Assembly (NCBI GenBank): GCA_020636355.1 | Contig: JACJYB010000001.1 | Span: 62,001 to 126,000 of the forward strand | Direction of reading: 5' to 3' | DNA length: 64,000 nucleotides | From: Lewinellaceae bacterium | Lineage (GTDB): Bacteria > Bacteroidota > Bacteroidia > Chitinophagales > Saprospiraceae | In this document: in pieces, positions 17,248 to 26,396 of the stretch | How the letters are laid out: each line of letters starts with the position of its first letter | How positions within the stretch are numbered: position 1 is the first letter of the stretch | Notes under the pieces: model-generated | The model's input: only the letters and a program-made list of their open reading frames with translations | Databases searched by the model: none | Told to the model about the DNA's origin: nothing | Made by a program: the position numbers and the translations under genes

Positions 17248-18495
17248 CTATTTTACGGTGACGGTCTGTCCACCAGTAAATACCGTAATATAGGTCGGAT
17301 AGTCTCCGGTCAGATGGTGGTATGCTGCCGTCTCTTCCGTCATGCGGTGTTTGGTGACCTTGGCATGCAGGGTGTAAGTTCCTTCCGCAGGGGGAAGCAA
17401 GGCTATGGAAAAGGTTCTGGACTCGAGGGGATTGAGGTTGTTATCGCTGATCTTTTTCGCTACCGGATACCATTCCCAGACTTCACCGATGCGGAAACGG
17501 CGATGTGAAAGGGTGTCGCTGTTCGCAGCATTCAACCAGGTGAGGTCGATGAGATAATACCTTTCCGGATCGCCCGTAGGCAACCGGTGTCCGGCATGCG
17601 CATTGGTCAGCGTGATGCTATAGCGGATGGAATCTGCATCGGAATAGGTCGAAGGGAGGGTATCCGGAGTGAAATTCAGACCTTCGAGAGCGACCGGTTG
17701 TTCTCCTTTCCGCTTTGGTATGCCGGATCCGGGAAACCAGTGGCGATGCGACAGACGCTCCGGCATGCCAGCCATCCAGGCCCTTTCGAGGGTGTCCATA
17801 TGGCAGGTGATACAGGTTTGTGTTTGCGCATAAGGTCCGGCTTTCCATTCTTCCCCGGTTTGGAAAGTACATACCAATTCAGGTGTAACGACCGCGTTGG
17901 CATTATGGCAAGTAATGCAGAGCTGTTCACTCAGGAAGGAAGAATCCACCCGTACCGGGTGCGGTGCATTATTCGTGACCTGGGTTCCGATGATGTTACC
18001 ATCGCGCACATGGCAGGTGGCGCATCCGATGCCTTCTTGCTGCATGGCGGCATCGAACTGCGGATTTTTTTCTTTCACCGGTTGGTAAATGTCGCCGTTT
18101 TTCAGACCGGTGACGAGGTATTCCTGTTGATTCTCAAGAGGTATGTGGCAGTTGATGCAGAGGTACGGGCTGGATTCTTTCTTGATTTCCGATTGAAATT
18201 GCAGATCAGTCCAGGCATGCGCATGGGTAGACTTCAGCCACTCCTGGTAGATTTCCTGGTGACAGACCCCACAATCGGCGGACCGGATCGAGACCAGGCC
18301 TTGCGGGATGGGTTGAAATGGTACCGCACTTTCCCAGTTGTCTTCCAGGGGCTCAATACGGTTGCCGCAGGAGGCGAGGGCCAAGCCCAAAACCAAAGTG
18401 ACCGTAAACCAACGGGTGATACGCTTCAGGATAATTGTTTTTTGACCCTGCAAAATTAGGTATTTGACCAGGGATGTGAAAGCGACCAAAATCAC
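17248..18495 (-). CDS. pentahaem c-type cytochrome lipoprotein (cytochrome c554-like)
   Basis: The frame encodes 415 residues with five CxxCH haem-attachment sites: CGVCH, CINCH, CATCH, CITCH and CITCH. Several additional His residues could serve as distal ligands (for example STHAHAW, MPERLSHRHW). The N-terminus ends in LVLGLALASC, a good lipobox, so the protein should be anchored in the periplasm. The haem-rich first 250 residues resemble the cytochrome c554/c-prime fold, and the last 150 residues form a beta-rich domain. The start shown is the furthest upstream ATG; a later non-ATG start nearer the signal helix is possible. An electron-transfer role is expected. Partners are not adjacent, and a haem lyase operon is not in this window. 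Confidence 0.88.
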   Translation of the reverse strand: MILVAFTSLVKYLILQGQKTIILKRITRWFTVTLVLGLALASCGNRIEPLEDNWESAVPFQPIPQGLVSIRSADCGVCHQEIYQEWLKSTHAHAWTDLQFQSEIKKESSPYLCINCHIPLENQQEYLVTGLKNGDIYQPVKEKNPQFDAAMQQEGIGCATCHVRDGNIIGTQVTNNAPHPVRVDSSFLSEQLCITCHNANAVVTPELVCTFQTGEEWKAGPYAQTQTCITCHMDTLERAWMAGMPERLSHRHWFPGSGIPKRKGEQPVALEGLNFTPDTLPSTYSDADSIRYSITLTNAHAGHRLPTGDPERYYLIDLTWLNAANSDTLSHRRFRIGEVWEWYPVAKKISDNNLNPLESRTFSIALLPPAEGTYTLHAKVTKHRMTEETAAYHHLTGDYPTYITVFTGGQTVTVK

Positions 18496-18505
18496 TTAAC
18501 GAAAT

Positions 18506-18526
18506 GTTGAAGGCTTAATGCTGAAT
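18506..18526 (-). repeat. 7-bp periodic short array (GTTGAAG / GCTTAAT / GCTGAAT)
   Basis: Three consecutive heptamers, GTTGAAG, GCTTAAT and GCTGAAT, fill the gap between the cytochrome and NodB-GH39 genes. This is a degenerate member of the 7-bp arrays found elsewhere in the window. Confidence 0.45.
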
Positions 18527-18562
18527 GTATGACAAAAGCCGTATTTCAAACAGTGAGGACAT

Positions 18563-21022
18563 TTAATCCCAGGTGAACTTAAGGAGGGAAACTCCCTGTC
18601 TTGGTAAGTTTATGGTGAGTGTTGTGCGACCATCGCTGGTTTTGATCCATTTGGGAGATTCCAATAACTCCAATTTCCCCGCTTCCTCCAGCTCCGTGTA
18701 TTGTTTTCCGTCCGGATATTGTGGCGAACCGAGCTGTTGCCAGGTCGTGTAAGCGTTGCTGTGATCCCGGTCGATACGGAAGTGCTGCATCAACAACCTT
18801 CCGGCGGGCAAACCCGACAGGGTCAATCGGATGTTCGCATCCTGCGCCGGCAGGTCCTCATCGTGATAATTCCACAGCAGAACAGCTGCCTGGTGATCAT
18901 CTACCGTGGCCAGTGCTGAGATGTCTGGCGCCGGTCCCCGGACACTGGAATTCCGGATAGTCATGGCATCATAGGCCAGATCTCCGGTCACCGGTACTCG
19001 GGAGCCGGAGAGTTGGCCCATCATGCGAAACACATTGAGGACCGGCTTATCGACCCCGTTAGTGGACAGATCACGGAATCCATGAAACCAGGGCTGATCT
19101 TCGAACTCAAAAGCCCAGGTGACTGCACCCAGTAAGTTGACGCCATAGTGATCAGCAAGTTCCATTTTGCGGGGAAATGCAGCAGCCGTGTAGCTGGAAT
19201 ACATGGTGCCATTGCGATATCCATTGTGTGGATAGACATCCATCGAACAAGCAGCACATCCTTCCGGATCCGACTCTCCGATGATGATCGGCAAATGTTT
19301 CAGGCGGGGATGGGAAGCCACGATCTCAAAACCGCGTGCGATATCGTTTAATTGAGCTCCCATGTTCATGCGTACATGACCATCTACAAATTTTGGTGCT
19401 CCTTTGGCATGGAAGGCAATGAAATCCAGGGGGCTGCCTTGCTGGCTGGTCGCGTAATTGGTTCCATTTTCAACGTGAAAGAGGAAGCTATCAAGGAAGG
19501 CTGCGGCTTTATCCCAGCCCGGTCCCGTGCTATGAGGACCACCGATGCGAGCACCTGGTAAGGCTCTTTTGACTGCTTCAGCTGAAAAATCATATAATTT
19601 TTGATATTCCTCGGCGGTGCCCTGCCAGTAGCCAATGTTGGGCTCATTCCATACCTCCCAGAGCCAGGTTTCCACTTCGACCTGGCCATACCTTTCAACA
19701 CAATGCAATACCCATTGATGGATGAGTTCGCCCCATTTTTGATAATCTTTCGGCGGATAAGCCCATCCGGTAAAAATGTTGGCATATTGATTTCCCGGTT
19801 GCCAATCGTGTCGATACGGAAATGGATTGCTGGATAAGGCTTCCGGCATAAATCCTATTTCGACCAACGGCTTCATCCCGCGCTGTACATACGTATCAAA
19901 AATCGAGTCGGTCAGCTTCCAGTTGTACACCGGATTTCCATCTGCATCCTCGGTATAGGCGTTGGTGGATCCCCATTTAAGAGCAGGTACGCCATCGCCG
20001 GTGGTAAGCAGGTTGTGGGTCCGGACATACACCGGGGCCGGGCTCAAGGCAGCTAACGCAGTCAATAATTTTCTCCCGTCTTTCATGTAGGTATAGTTCG
20101 GCTCATCGTAGCCAAACCACGAATAAATGGGCTTCATGGGCCCGATCGATCGCGTGAAATCAATTTGGATCCGGGTTGGGGGTAGCTGATCCGCAACTGG
20201 AATTCCTTCACTTCCCAGCGTCCAGACGGGTCGTATCTTTTGTAAAGCTTCTTCCGGGTCAATGTAATTGGCCAGTTCACGCATTCCGATGACCCGGTAC
20301 TGGTGGTCCTTCAGATAATTAAGATAGGATTCAAACAGCTCCGGCGGCGTGGTGACCCAATCGTGGGCAAAGTCGGGAACACCGTGGACGGTTAATACCA
20401 CAATCTTTCCGTCTTTTGCCTGTCGCAAAGCCTGCATGATCCGGGAAGTATCCGTTCCCGAGGTGCTGTAGCTGGGGATCAGATAGGGATGATCGGAAAA
20501 TGGATCGTAAGGACGGCTCCCGCCTACGCGGGCAAATTGATATCCTTTTCGCTTCAGGATGGGTAGGGCCAATGGATCGGTATCGTAGGCTGGATAGGCG
20601 AAGGTGGTCGGCTTTGCCATATTGTGCTGGATGCAGCGATCTTCGATGACTTCCAATTCCCTTACGATGTGGGTGCTGTCGATGGCGTTCAGATGGGTAT
20701 GGCTGCCGGTGTGGTTACCGATTTCAAAACCCATTTCGTCCAGTCGGCGGATCTGCTGCCAGGTCATGTATTTGGTGGTGTCTGCAAAATCCGGAGGGAA
20801 TTCGCAGACATAAAATGTAGCGCCGAATCCGTATTTTTTGAGCAGGGGAGCTACATAAGTCGCATGGGTTACGGCAGCGTCGTCGAAACTAAGTACGACA
20901 AGTCGATCCGGGATTGGTTGCTTCAGAAGTTGCGCCTGTAAGGATTGCCACCCAGACAGGCAGAAGCAAAAAAACAAGCATTGCAGGAGGCCCGTTAAAT
21001 TGGAACACGTTATTCTTTTCAT
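18563..21022 (-). CDS. fusion of NodB polysaccharide deacetylase and GH39-type glycosidase
   Basis: This 819-residue secreted protein has a signal peptide (CLFFCFCLSGWQSLQA). Residues about 40-255 are a NodB deacetylase domain: LSFDDA (metal/base Asp47-Asp48), NHTGSH (His104, His108), FAYPAYD and VLTVHGVP. Residues about 275-815 resemble GH39 beta-xylosidase/iduronidase-like clan A enzymes, with the acid/base Glu460 in WEVWNEPN and the probable nucleophile Glu583 in IIIGESDPEG. A C-terminal beta domain follows. One chain could therefore remove acetyl groups and cleave the glycosidic bond of the same decorated polysaccharide. It follows a rhamnose mutarotase and a GH28 gene on the same strand, so a rhamnogalacturonan-like substrate is likely but inferred. 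Confidence 0.88.
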   Translation of the reverse strand: MKRITCSNLTGLLQCLFFCFCLSGWQSLQAQLLKQPIPDRLVVLSFDDAAVTHATYVAPLLKKYGFGATFYVCEFPPDFADTTKYMTWQQIRRLDEMGFEIGNHTGSHTHLNAIDSTHIVRELEVIEDRCIQHNMAKPTTFAYPAYDTDPLALPILKRKGYQFARVGGSRPYDPFSDHPYLIPSYSTSGTDTSRIMQALRQAKDGKIVVLTVHGVPDFAHDWVTTPPELFESYLNYLKDHQYRVIGMRELANYIDPEEALQKIRPVWTLGSEGIPVADQLPPTRIQIDFTRSIGPMKPIYSWFGYDEPNYTYMKDGRKLLTALAALSPAPVYVRTHNLLTTGDGVPALKWGSTNAYTEDADGNPVYNWKLTDSIFDTYVQRGMKPLVEIGFMPEALSSNPFPYRHDWQPGNQYANIFTGWAYPPKDYQKWGELIHQWVLHCVERYGQVEVETWLWEVWNEPNIGYWQGTAEEYQKLYDFSAEAVKRALPGARIGGPHSTGPGWDKAAAFLDSFLFHVENGTNYATSQQGSPLDFIAFHAKGAPKFVDGHVRMNMGAQLNDIARGFEIVASHPRLKHLPIIIGESDPEGCAACSMDVYPHNGYRNGTMYSSYTAAAFPRKMELADHYGVNLLGAVTWAFEFEDQPWFHGFRDLSTNGVDKPVLNVFRMMGQLSGSRVPVTGDLAYDAMTIRNSSVRGPAPDISALATVDDHQAAVLLWNYHDEDLPAQDANIRLTLSGLPAGRLLMQHFRIDRDHSNAYTTWQQLGSPQYPDGKQYTELEEAGKLELLESPKWIKTSDGRTTLTINLPRQGVSLLKFTWD

Positions 21023-21031
21023 TGCCGGGTA

Positions 21032-21346
21032 TTAATCCAGATAAAATACTTCGGACAGCGCAGTACTCACCGGAGAATGATCCGGATGGGTAACCATGAT
21101 ATCAGCCATAAAATCCCACCATCGCCGGACTATTTCATTGGATCCCAGATCCTGAGAGCCGGTTCCATCTGCCACTTTTTGGAAAGCGAATAACGTATCG
21201 GATTCTTCGTCCAGGAAGATGGAATATTCCCGGATGCCAGCGTTGGTTAACAGATTGCTTAATTCGGGCCATAGGGCTGCATGCCGGCGCTGGTATTCCT
21301 CCTGGCAGCCTGGCAATAATTTCATTTTAAAAGCGACGCGTTGCAT
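21032..21346 (-). CDS. rhaM: L-rhamnose mutarotase
   Basis: The 104-residue protein matches RhaM in length and motifs: RVAFKMKLLPGCQEEYQRRH at the N-terminus (active-site His region), HAALWPELSNLLTNAGIREYSIF, FAFQKV, and the C-terminal RRWWDFMADIM. The enzyme interconverts alpha and beta anomers of L-rhamnose in the cytoplasm. Its ATG overlaps the GH28 stop codon (TAATG), so its synthesis is tied to a polygalacturonase-like enzyme. This supports a rhamnose-containing pectin substrate for the block. Confidence 0.93.
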   Translation of the reverse strand: MQRVAFKMKLLPGCQEEYQRRHAALWPELSNLLTNAGIREYSIFLDEESDTLFAFQKVADGTGSQDLGSNEIVRRWWDFMADIMVTHPDHSPVSTALSEVFYLD

Positions 21347-23271
21347 TATTGGATGGTTAAGGTGAATGGAGCATTGGTCATCTCAGCGGTAATTTGATTT
21401 TTTTCCTGATCGTATTTCCATTCATTGGCCCCATAGACCTGACCGGGTTTACTTTCCCACTCCAGGTGTACGGTCCAATGGTGCCGGACCTCGCTTTGGA
21501 TCTGCAGTTGGCCCGTCGTACGGAGCCAGGTTATTGAAAGCGGTGAATAGTAAAATCCGTCACCCAGTGGCTCTAAGCATTTTAGGGAAGCATTTCCATC
21601 CGGAAAAATAAAAACCTCCAAATGGTCAGAAGAACTCAAGGTGTCCCCGGGGCCGATAATCTGTTGTGTTTCCGGATCAAGCGGCAAAATGCGCGCATCC
21701 GGATATTGCCGACGATAGGTGTTGATGGTGGTTGCCGGGTCCACGACATCTTGGATTTGTGCCGGATCTTGCGGTAGGTCTGATGTTAAATCCGGCATAT
21801 CGATACCGTCTGCATCCTCCAGTGTGAGGGAGTCCCGGGTGTGAACCAGCACATGTACGTTCTTCATGGACCAATTCCGGGCGTGGCGGATGACACCGCA
21901 TGCTTTTGCTTCGATGGAAACATTTTCCCAAGTAAGGTCATGAATCGGCTTTGCGGCATAAGCATTGGCATAAAATGCCTGCTCGGCTCCGGTGGCGGAA
22001 ACATCGGAAATCCGGATATTTCGAAATTCCGGGATACCGCGTTCTCTGGGCTCTACGGGAGTAGTCATCACTTTCCAGTGTGCCGGCCATTCAGATTCCG
22101 GTATCTCCGGAGGAATCTGGGGATAGCTGTATTCCGGATACCAGTTTAACTCAAAGTGAAACGGACTGGTTACATCCTCCATAGCAATGTCGTGAAACCA
22201 GATGTTCTCGATGACCCCTCCCCGGACCTGAGCCGACTTAAAACGAATTCCGGTATTGGTCCCTTGCGCTTTCAGGCCATACACTTCAATGTTGCGCATG
22301 CCACCGGATGTCTCACTCCCGATGGTAAAAAGTCCGTGCCCGGCGCGGGTGATGCAATTCCGGTAAACGATGTTCTCGCTGGGACGGTTAACACGTAATC
22401 CATCTGCGTCTCTTCCTGCTTTGATGCAAAGGTTGTCATCGTTGCAGTCGATATCGCAATTCTCCACCAGGATATCGGAAGATGAGTCCGAATTGATGCC
22501 GTCAGAGCTGGGTCCATAACCGCCGATGTTATTCCTGATGACCAGGCCATCGACGTGTATCCTGCTGCTGTAGGTCAGGGAAATGGTCCAAAAGCCGGCA
22601 CGAAGGACCTTGAAATCCTGCAGCAGGACATTTTGGGCGTTGTAGACGGCCACTGGCCTAACACGCTTGCAATCGTAATCGACCGCCCAGCGGATGTTGC
22701 GCTTTGTATACTCGGTCCACATACCGCCTGTACGCGGCGGATCGCCCCAAAATTTATCCCACCAGAACTTGCCATTACCGTCGATGATTCCCTTGCCGGT
22801 AATTCGTACGTCGTGTTGTTCGTAAATATTGATCAATGCAGCCGGCCACAGCATTTCAATGCCAGCAATCCGGGTCCGGATGTCCGGATAGCGCTTGTCA
22901 TCCTGGATGGCTTGGATGGTAACCAGCGAATCCAGATGCAATTCGACGTTGGATTTTAGAAAAAGGGCTCCCGTCCGGTATATCCCGGGTTTCAGAATCA
23001 CCTTTCCTCCTCCGGCTGCTGCTGCGGCATCGATGGCCTTTTGAATAGCCTGGGTATTATCCACCAGAGTATCCGGTTGCGCCCCATAGTCGTTTGCTGC
23101 AAATATCTGGTCAGGGATCGGTGCAAATCCCGGTTGGTAAAAGATGGCTTCCAGATTCTGAACAAGCGGGCTTTTGCCGGCCGGTTGGTCAACCTGTTGG
23201 GGCGCATGGCAACTGAGGAATACGAACAGGGTGATTCCAGCTGCTTGATGACAAAGATGTTTTAGTCGCAC
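21346..23271 (-). CDS. GH28 polygalacturonase/rhamnogalacturonan hydrolase-like lipoprotein
   Basis: The 641-residue protein has a lipoprotein signal ending FVFLSC and an N-terminal GH28 segment (FAANDYGAQPDTLVDNTQAIQKA). The right-handed beta-helix carries all family signatures: NSDSSSDI (NTD-like, first catalytic Asp), DDNLCIKAG (Asp pair), GHGLFTIGSE (GHG) and IRFKS (RIK-like). This set supports an active inverting hydrolase of galacturonic-acid-containing polymers. Residues after about 480 form an additional beta domain, longer than in simple polygalacturonases. It is first in a three-gene run with rhaM and the NodB-GH39 fusion. The surface-anchored location fits attack on polymer before uptake. 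Confidence 0.92.
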   Translation of the reverse strand: MRLKHLCHQAAGITLFVFLSCHAPQQVDQPAGKSPLVQNLEAIFYQPGFAPIPDQIFAANDYGAQPDTLVDNTQAIQKAIDAAAAAGGGKVILKPGIYRTGALFLKSNVELHLDSLVTIQAIQDDKRYPDIRTRIAGIEMLWPAALINIYEQHDVRITGKGIIDGNGKFWWDKFWGDPPRTGGMWTEYTKRNIRWAVDYDCKRVRPVAVYNAQNVLLQDFKVLRAGFWTISLTYSSRIHVDGLVIRNNIGGYGPSSDGINSDSSSDILVENCDIDCNDDNLCIKAGRDADGLRVNRPSENIVYRNCITRAGHGLFTIGSETSGGMRNIEVYGLKAQGTNTGIRFKSAQVRGGVIENIWFHDIAMEDVTSPFHFELNWYPEYSYPQIPPEIPESEWPAHWKVMTTPVEPRERGIPEFRNIRISDVSATGAEQAFYANAYAAKPIHDLTWENVSIEAKACGVIRHARNWSMKNVHVLVHTRDSLTLEDADGIDMPDLTSDLPQDPAQIQDVVDPATTINTYRRQYPDARILPLDPETQQIIGPGDTLSSSDHLEVFIFPDGNASLKCLEPLGDGFYYSPLSITWLRTTGQLQIQSEVRHHWTVHLEWESKPGQVYGANEWKYDQEKNQITAEMTNAPFTLTIQ

Positions 23272-23353
23272 GATTCAGGTGTAAGAGTTCCTTAAAGTTA
23301 GTGCCCTGGAATAAAAGACCGCAATCAGCCAGTGATTTTTCAATGATAAGTTG

Positions 23354-23363
23354 TTGACGTCAA
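23354..23363. promoter_or_regulatory. TTGACGTCAA palindrome in a divergent promoter region
   Basis: A perfect 10-bp palindrome sits between the divergent GH28 operon and the SDR gene, 41 bp before the SDR start. Its position fits an operator, but no protein is assigned to it and a chance palindrome is possible. Confidence 0.25.
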
Positions 23364-23403
23364 TGAATGGACGGATCGCTTTCAATTACCTATTTTCGCT
23401 CCT

Positions 23404-24195
23404 ATGCAACAACTGAAAAATAAAGTTATCTGGATTACCGGTGCCTCAGGTGGAATCGGAGAAGCACTGGCTTATGCTTTTTCCAAAGAAGGAGCTCGGT
23501 TGGTATTAACAGCGCGAAATGCAGAAAAGCTGGAAGTGATTGCTGAAAAATGTCGTCAATCCGGGGTAGAAGTGTTGGTTGTTCCGTTGGATGTTACCGA
23601 TCTGATGGCGTTGGAACAGGCAGCAAAGGAGGTCCAGGAGATCATGAAGCAGGTGGATGTACTGGTCCTGAACGCCGGGCGCAGTCAGCGATCGCTGGCC
23701 GTGGAGACTCCGTTGTCTATTGACCGTACGTTAATGGAATTAAATTTTTTTAGCCCGGTTGCCCTTACCAAAGCGCTGCTGCCCGGCATGCTGGAACGGA
23801 AAGCTGGACACCTCGTGGTGATAAGCAGCCTTGCCGGTAAATTTGGTGTTCCCAGACGGACAGCATATTGTTCGTCCAAACATGCCCTGCAGGGATTTTA
23901 CGAAGCGCTGCGAGCCGAACTCGCTGCCACGCCTGTCCAGGTTACCATTTTATCACCGGGCCGCATCCAGACCGAGATATCGCTGCATGCATTAAATCGG
24001 GATGGACAGGAACATGGGACGATGGACAAGGGCCAGTTGGATGGGATGCCGGTAGAACTTTGCGCCGCCAAAATCCTTTCGGCGGTAAAAAACAACCGCA
24101 AGGATGTCTTAATCGGAAGGAAAGAGTTGATCATGTACTACATCCATAAATGGTTGCCCGGATTGTATTACCGTTTAATCCCAAACATTCAATGA
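23404..24195 (+). CDS. short-chain dehydrogenase/reductase
   Basis: The 263-residue classical SDR has TGASGGIGEA (NAD(P)-binding glycine motif, about 13-22), VLNAGRS, the catalytic Ser in VISSLAGKFG, and YCSSK (Tyr-xxx-Lys) at about 158-162. An SPG segment follows (LSPGRIQTEI). The first strand is followed by TARNAEKLE, where the Arg after strand 2 is a hint of NADP preference. The C-terminus with a hydrophobic tail (ELIMYYIHKWLPGLYYRL) resembles DHRS7-like membrane-associated SDRs. Its stop overlaps the ATG of the next gene. The substrate is unknown. Confidence 0.9.
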   Translation: MQQLKNKVIWITGASGGIGEALAYAFSKEGARLVLTARNAEKLEVIAEKCRQSGVEVLVVPLDVTDLMALEQAAKEVQEIMKQVDVLVLNAGRSQRSLAVETPLSIDRTLMELNFFSPVALTKALLPGMLERKAGHLVVISSLAGKFGVPRRTAYCSSKHALQGFYEALRAELAATPVQVTILSPGRIQTEISLHALNRDGQEHGTMDKGQLDGMPVELCAAKILSAVKNNRKDVLIGRKELIMYYIHKWLPGLYYRLIPNIQ

Positions 24196-25235
24196 GGTAT
24201 GTTTTTATCCAGTTGGCCTGGTTGGCTCTAAGTACATCAGTAAGTGCTCAATCCTTCCAATACCAGCCTCCCAGGCACTACCGCTGTCAGTATACCAATA
24301 AGCCTGTCACCATCGATGGCGAGGGTAATGATCCTGCCTGGCAAAATGTAAGCTGGTCCGAATCTTTTGTTGATATCGAAGGGGACCGTCGCCCATTGCC
24401 TTATCAGGATACGCGGGTGAAAATGCTCTGGGACTCGGCACAATTGTACATTCTTGCTGAATTGCACGAGGCGAATGTGTGGGCAACGCTTAAGAACCAC
24501 GATGATATCATCTACCGGGATAACGACTTTGAAGTTTTTATTGATCCGGACCGGGATAGTCACGATTATTTTGAAATCGAATTCAACGCCTTAAATACCG
24601 TGTTTGATCTGTTTTTATCGGCTCCGTACCGGGACGGCGGACCGGTGATCACCGACTGGGATTTCAAAGCAATGCGTTCTGCTGTAAAAGTATATGGGAG
24701 CCTTAACGATCCGTCTGACCAGGACAGTTGCTGGATGGTGGAGATGGCGCTGCCTTTGAGTGGACTGGCTCGCAAGGGCCGTCATCCATCCGCCGGGGGT
24801 GTCTGGAAGATCAATTTTTCCAGGGTGCATCATGAGACGGAAGTGGTAGGAGATCGCTATGTGAAATTAAGGACACCCGAGGGAAAACCGATGCCGGAGT
24901 ACAACTGGGTGTGGGCGCCACAGGGGATCATCAACATGCATTATCCGGAGCAATGGGGGTATCTCTTATTCGATCGGGGGGATGATACGGCAAGTATCCC
25001 GCCAGACGATGCGGTGATCCAGCACCTCTATGTCTTATATCACCAGTTGAGGGCTATTCGTGAAGAAAAAGGACAATACCCGGAGCGATTGGATGATCAT
25101 TATGTGGTCAATGGCATTCGGTATGCTTGTGCCTTTCTTCTGGCTGGATCCGAATATTTACTCACACTTTCAAACGATATGAATCAGTCCTGGACGATTC
25201 GCGAAGATGGCCGCGTAAAATCTGAATCCAGATAG
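24192..25235 (+). CDS. secreted CBM9-like (DOMON-type) carbohydrate-binding protein
   Basis: Starting at ATG 24192, which overlaps the SDR stop, the product has 347 residues: a signal peptide (FIQLAWLALSTSVSAQ), then a CBM9-like beta sandwich with VTIDGEGNDPAWQNVSW and WDSAQLYILAELHE. Further motifs are DNDFEVFIDPDRDSHDYFE and a late WKINFSRVH. Family members are usually catalytically silent and bind xylan-type or other sugars, but many Bacteroidota versions have no known ligand. About 90 residues after the domain are not recognised. The longer upstream frame lacks a signal and is rejected as the start. Confidence 0.85.
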   Translation: MRYVFIQLAWLALSTSVSAQSFQYQPPRHYRCQYTNKPVTIDGEGNDPAWQNVSWSESFVDIEGDRRPLPYQDTRVKMLWDSAQLYILAELHEANVWATLKNHDDIIYRDNDFEVFIDPDRDSHDYFEIEFNALNTVFDLFLSAPYRDGGPVITDWDFKAMRSAVKVYGSLNDPSDQDSCWMVEMALPLSGLARKGRHPSAGGVWKINFSRVHHETEVVGDRYVKLRTPEGKPMPEYNWVWAPQGIINMHYPEQWGYLLFDRGDDTASIPPDDAVIQHLYVLYHQLRAIREEKGQYPERLDDHYVVNGIRYACAFLLAGSEYLLTLSNDMNQSWTIREDGRVKSESR

Positions 25236-25331
25236 ACGGTTGAAACCGGCCTGGAATAGGCCTCATTGGAAATATTATTTTTTGTTATCATTGCGGCTAG
25301 CCCCAACAGAATTTAAAATCAGCACAAAATC

Positions 25332-26393
25332 ATGTCTAAACACATTGTCGGGATACAGCAAATCGGTGTCGGTGTGCGCAATGCCAAGGAAGCCTGGAAA
25401 TGGTACCGGGAACAATTTGGTATGGATATCAATGTCTTTGAGGATACGGCGGTGGCGACGCTGATGCTCCCACATACAGACGGGAAGACGTGTGAACGCT
25501 ATGCCGCATTGGCCGTAAATATGGAAGGTGGCGGTGGTTTTGAGATCTGGCAACACACCGGGTTCGAATCCCGTCCTCCGCATTTTGATGTCCAGGTGGG
25601 CGATACCGGGATTTTTATTTGCAAGCTGAAGTGCCGGAATGTCCCTGCCGCTTTTGCTGAGCATCACCGGCGTGGTCTTGATATCCTGGGCACCCTGTAT
25701 TCGGATCCGCAGGAAATGAAACATTACTACGTGAAAGATCCTTATGGTAACATCTTTGAGGTTGTTCACGAAGATTATCACTACAAAGCACAAAAATCAC
25801 TGACGGGAGGCGTGGTAGGCGCCGTCATCGGTGTGTCCGATATCGATAAAGCGCTGGAGGTCTATACCGGTATCCTGGAATACGACCAGGTGGTTTACGA
25901 CAAGACCGGCGTGTTTGAGGACTTTGCCCATCTGCCGGGGGGTGACCAGCGTTATCGCCGGGTCCTCCTTTATCATTCCGCCATCCGCACTGGACCATTT
26001 GCCCGGTTGCTGGGCCCGACGCAGATCGAACTGATCCAACCGCTGGACCGGAAGCCCAAGAAAATTTTTGAAGGTCGTATCTGGGGTGAATTGGGTTACA
26101 TCCACCTATGTTTCGACATCCTGGGCATGGAACACCTGGAGAAAGAATGTGCCTCCAAAGGCTATCCGTTTACCGTCAATAGTGCTGACAGTTTTGACAT
26201 GGGTGTTGCTGCGGGCCATTTTGCCTACATTGAAGACCCGGATGGCACACTGATCGAATTTGTAGAAACCCACAAGTTGCCAATTATGGAGAAATGGGGT
26301 TGGTATATGAATCTAAAGGGCCGGAATCCTAAAAAATCACTTCCCAACTGGATGATCAATACCATGGCATGGAAACGGGTGAAGGATGCGTAA
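25332..26393 (+). CDS. tandem VOC-fold protein (glyoxalase/HPPD-like)
   Basis: This 353-residue cytoplasmic protein has two vicinal-oxygen-chelate units. The first (about 1-150) has HIVGIQQIGVGVRNAKEAWKW and ends with VKDPYGNIFEVVHED; the second (about 160-310) has VVGAVIGVSDIDKALEVYTG and IEDPDGTLIEFVETH. The His/Glu ligands expected of a metal site are visible near strand 1 and strand 8. Two-unit VOC proteins of this size include dioxygenases and lyases; the exact reaction is not identified. The end YMNLKGRNPKKSLPNWMINTM is characteristic of a Bacteroidota subgroup. It stands alone, with 7-bp repeat sequence starting 4 bp after its stop. Confidence 0.82.
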   Translation: MSKHIVGIQQIGVGVRNAKEAWKWYREQFGMDINVFEDTAVATLMLPHTDGKTCERYAALAVNMEGGGGFEIWQHTGFESRPPHFDVQVGDTGIFICKLKCRNVPAAFAEHHRRGLDILGTLYSDPQEMKHYYVKDPYGNIFEVVHEDYHYKAQKSLTGGVVGAVIGVSDIDKALEVYTGILEYDQVVYDKTGVFEDFAHLPGGDQRYRRVLLYHSAIRTGPFARLLGPTQIELIQPLDRKPKKIFEGRIWGELGYIHLCFDILGMEHLEKECASKGYPFTVNSADSFDMGVAAGHFAYIEDPDGTLIEFVETHKLPIMEKWGWYMNLKGRNPKKSLPNWMINTMAWKRVKDA

Positions 26394-26396
26394 ATT

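Noticed and set aside
17587..18459. 290-codon open frame on the plus strand opposite the cytochrome gene
   Set aside because: It is the antisense shadow of a gene with five CxxCH motifs and shows no family resemblance.
25560..25582. tRNA T-arm-like sequence GGTTCGAATCC followed by CCGTCCTCCGCA
   Set aside because: It lies in frame inside the VOC gene (codons for HTGFESRPPH) and no D-arm, anticodon arm or acceptor partner precedes it.
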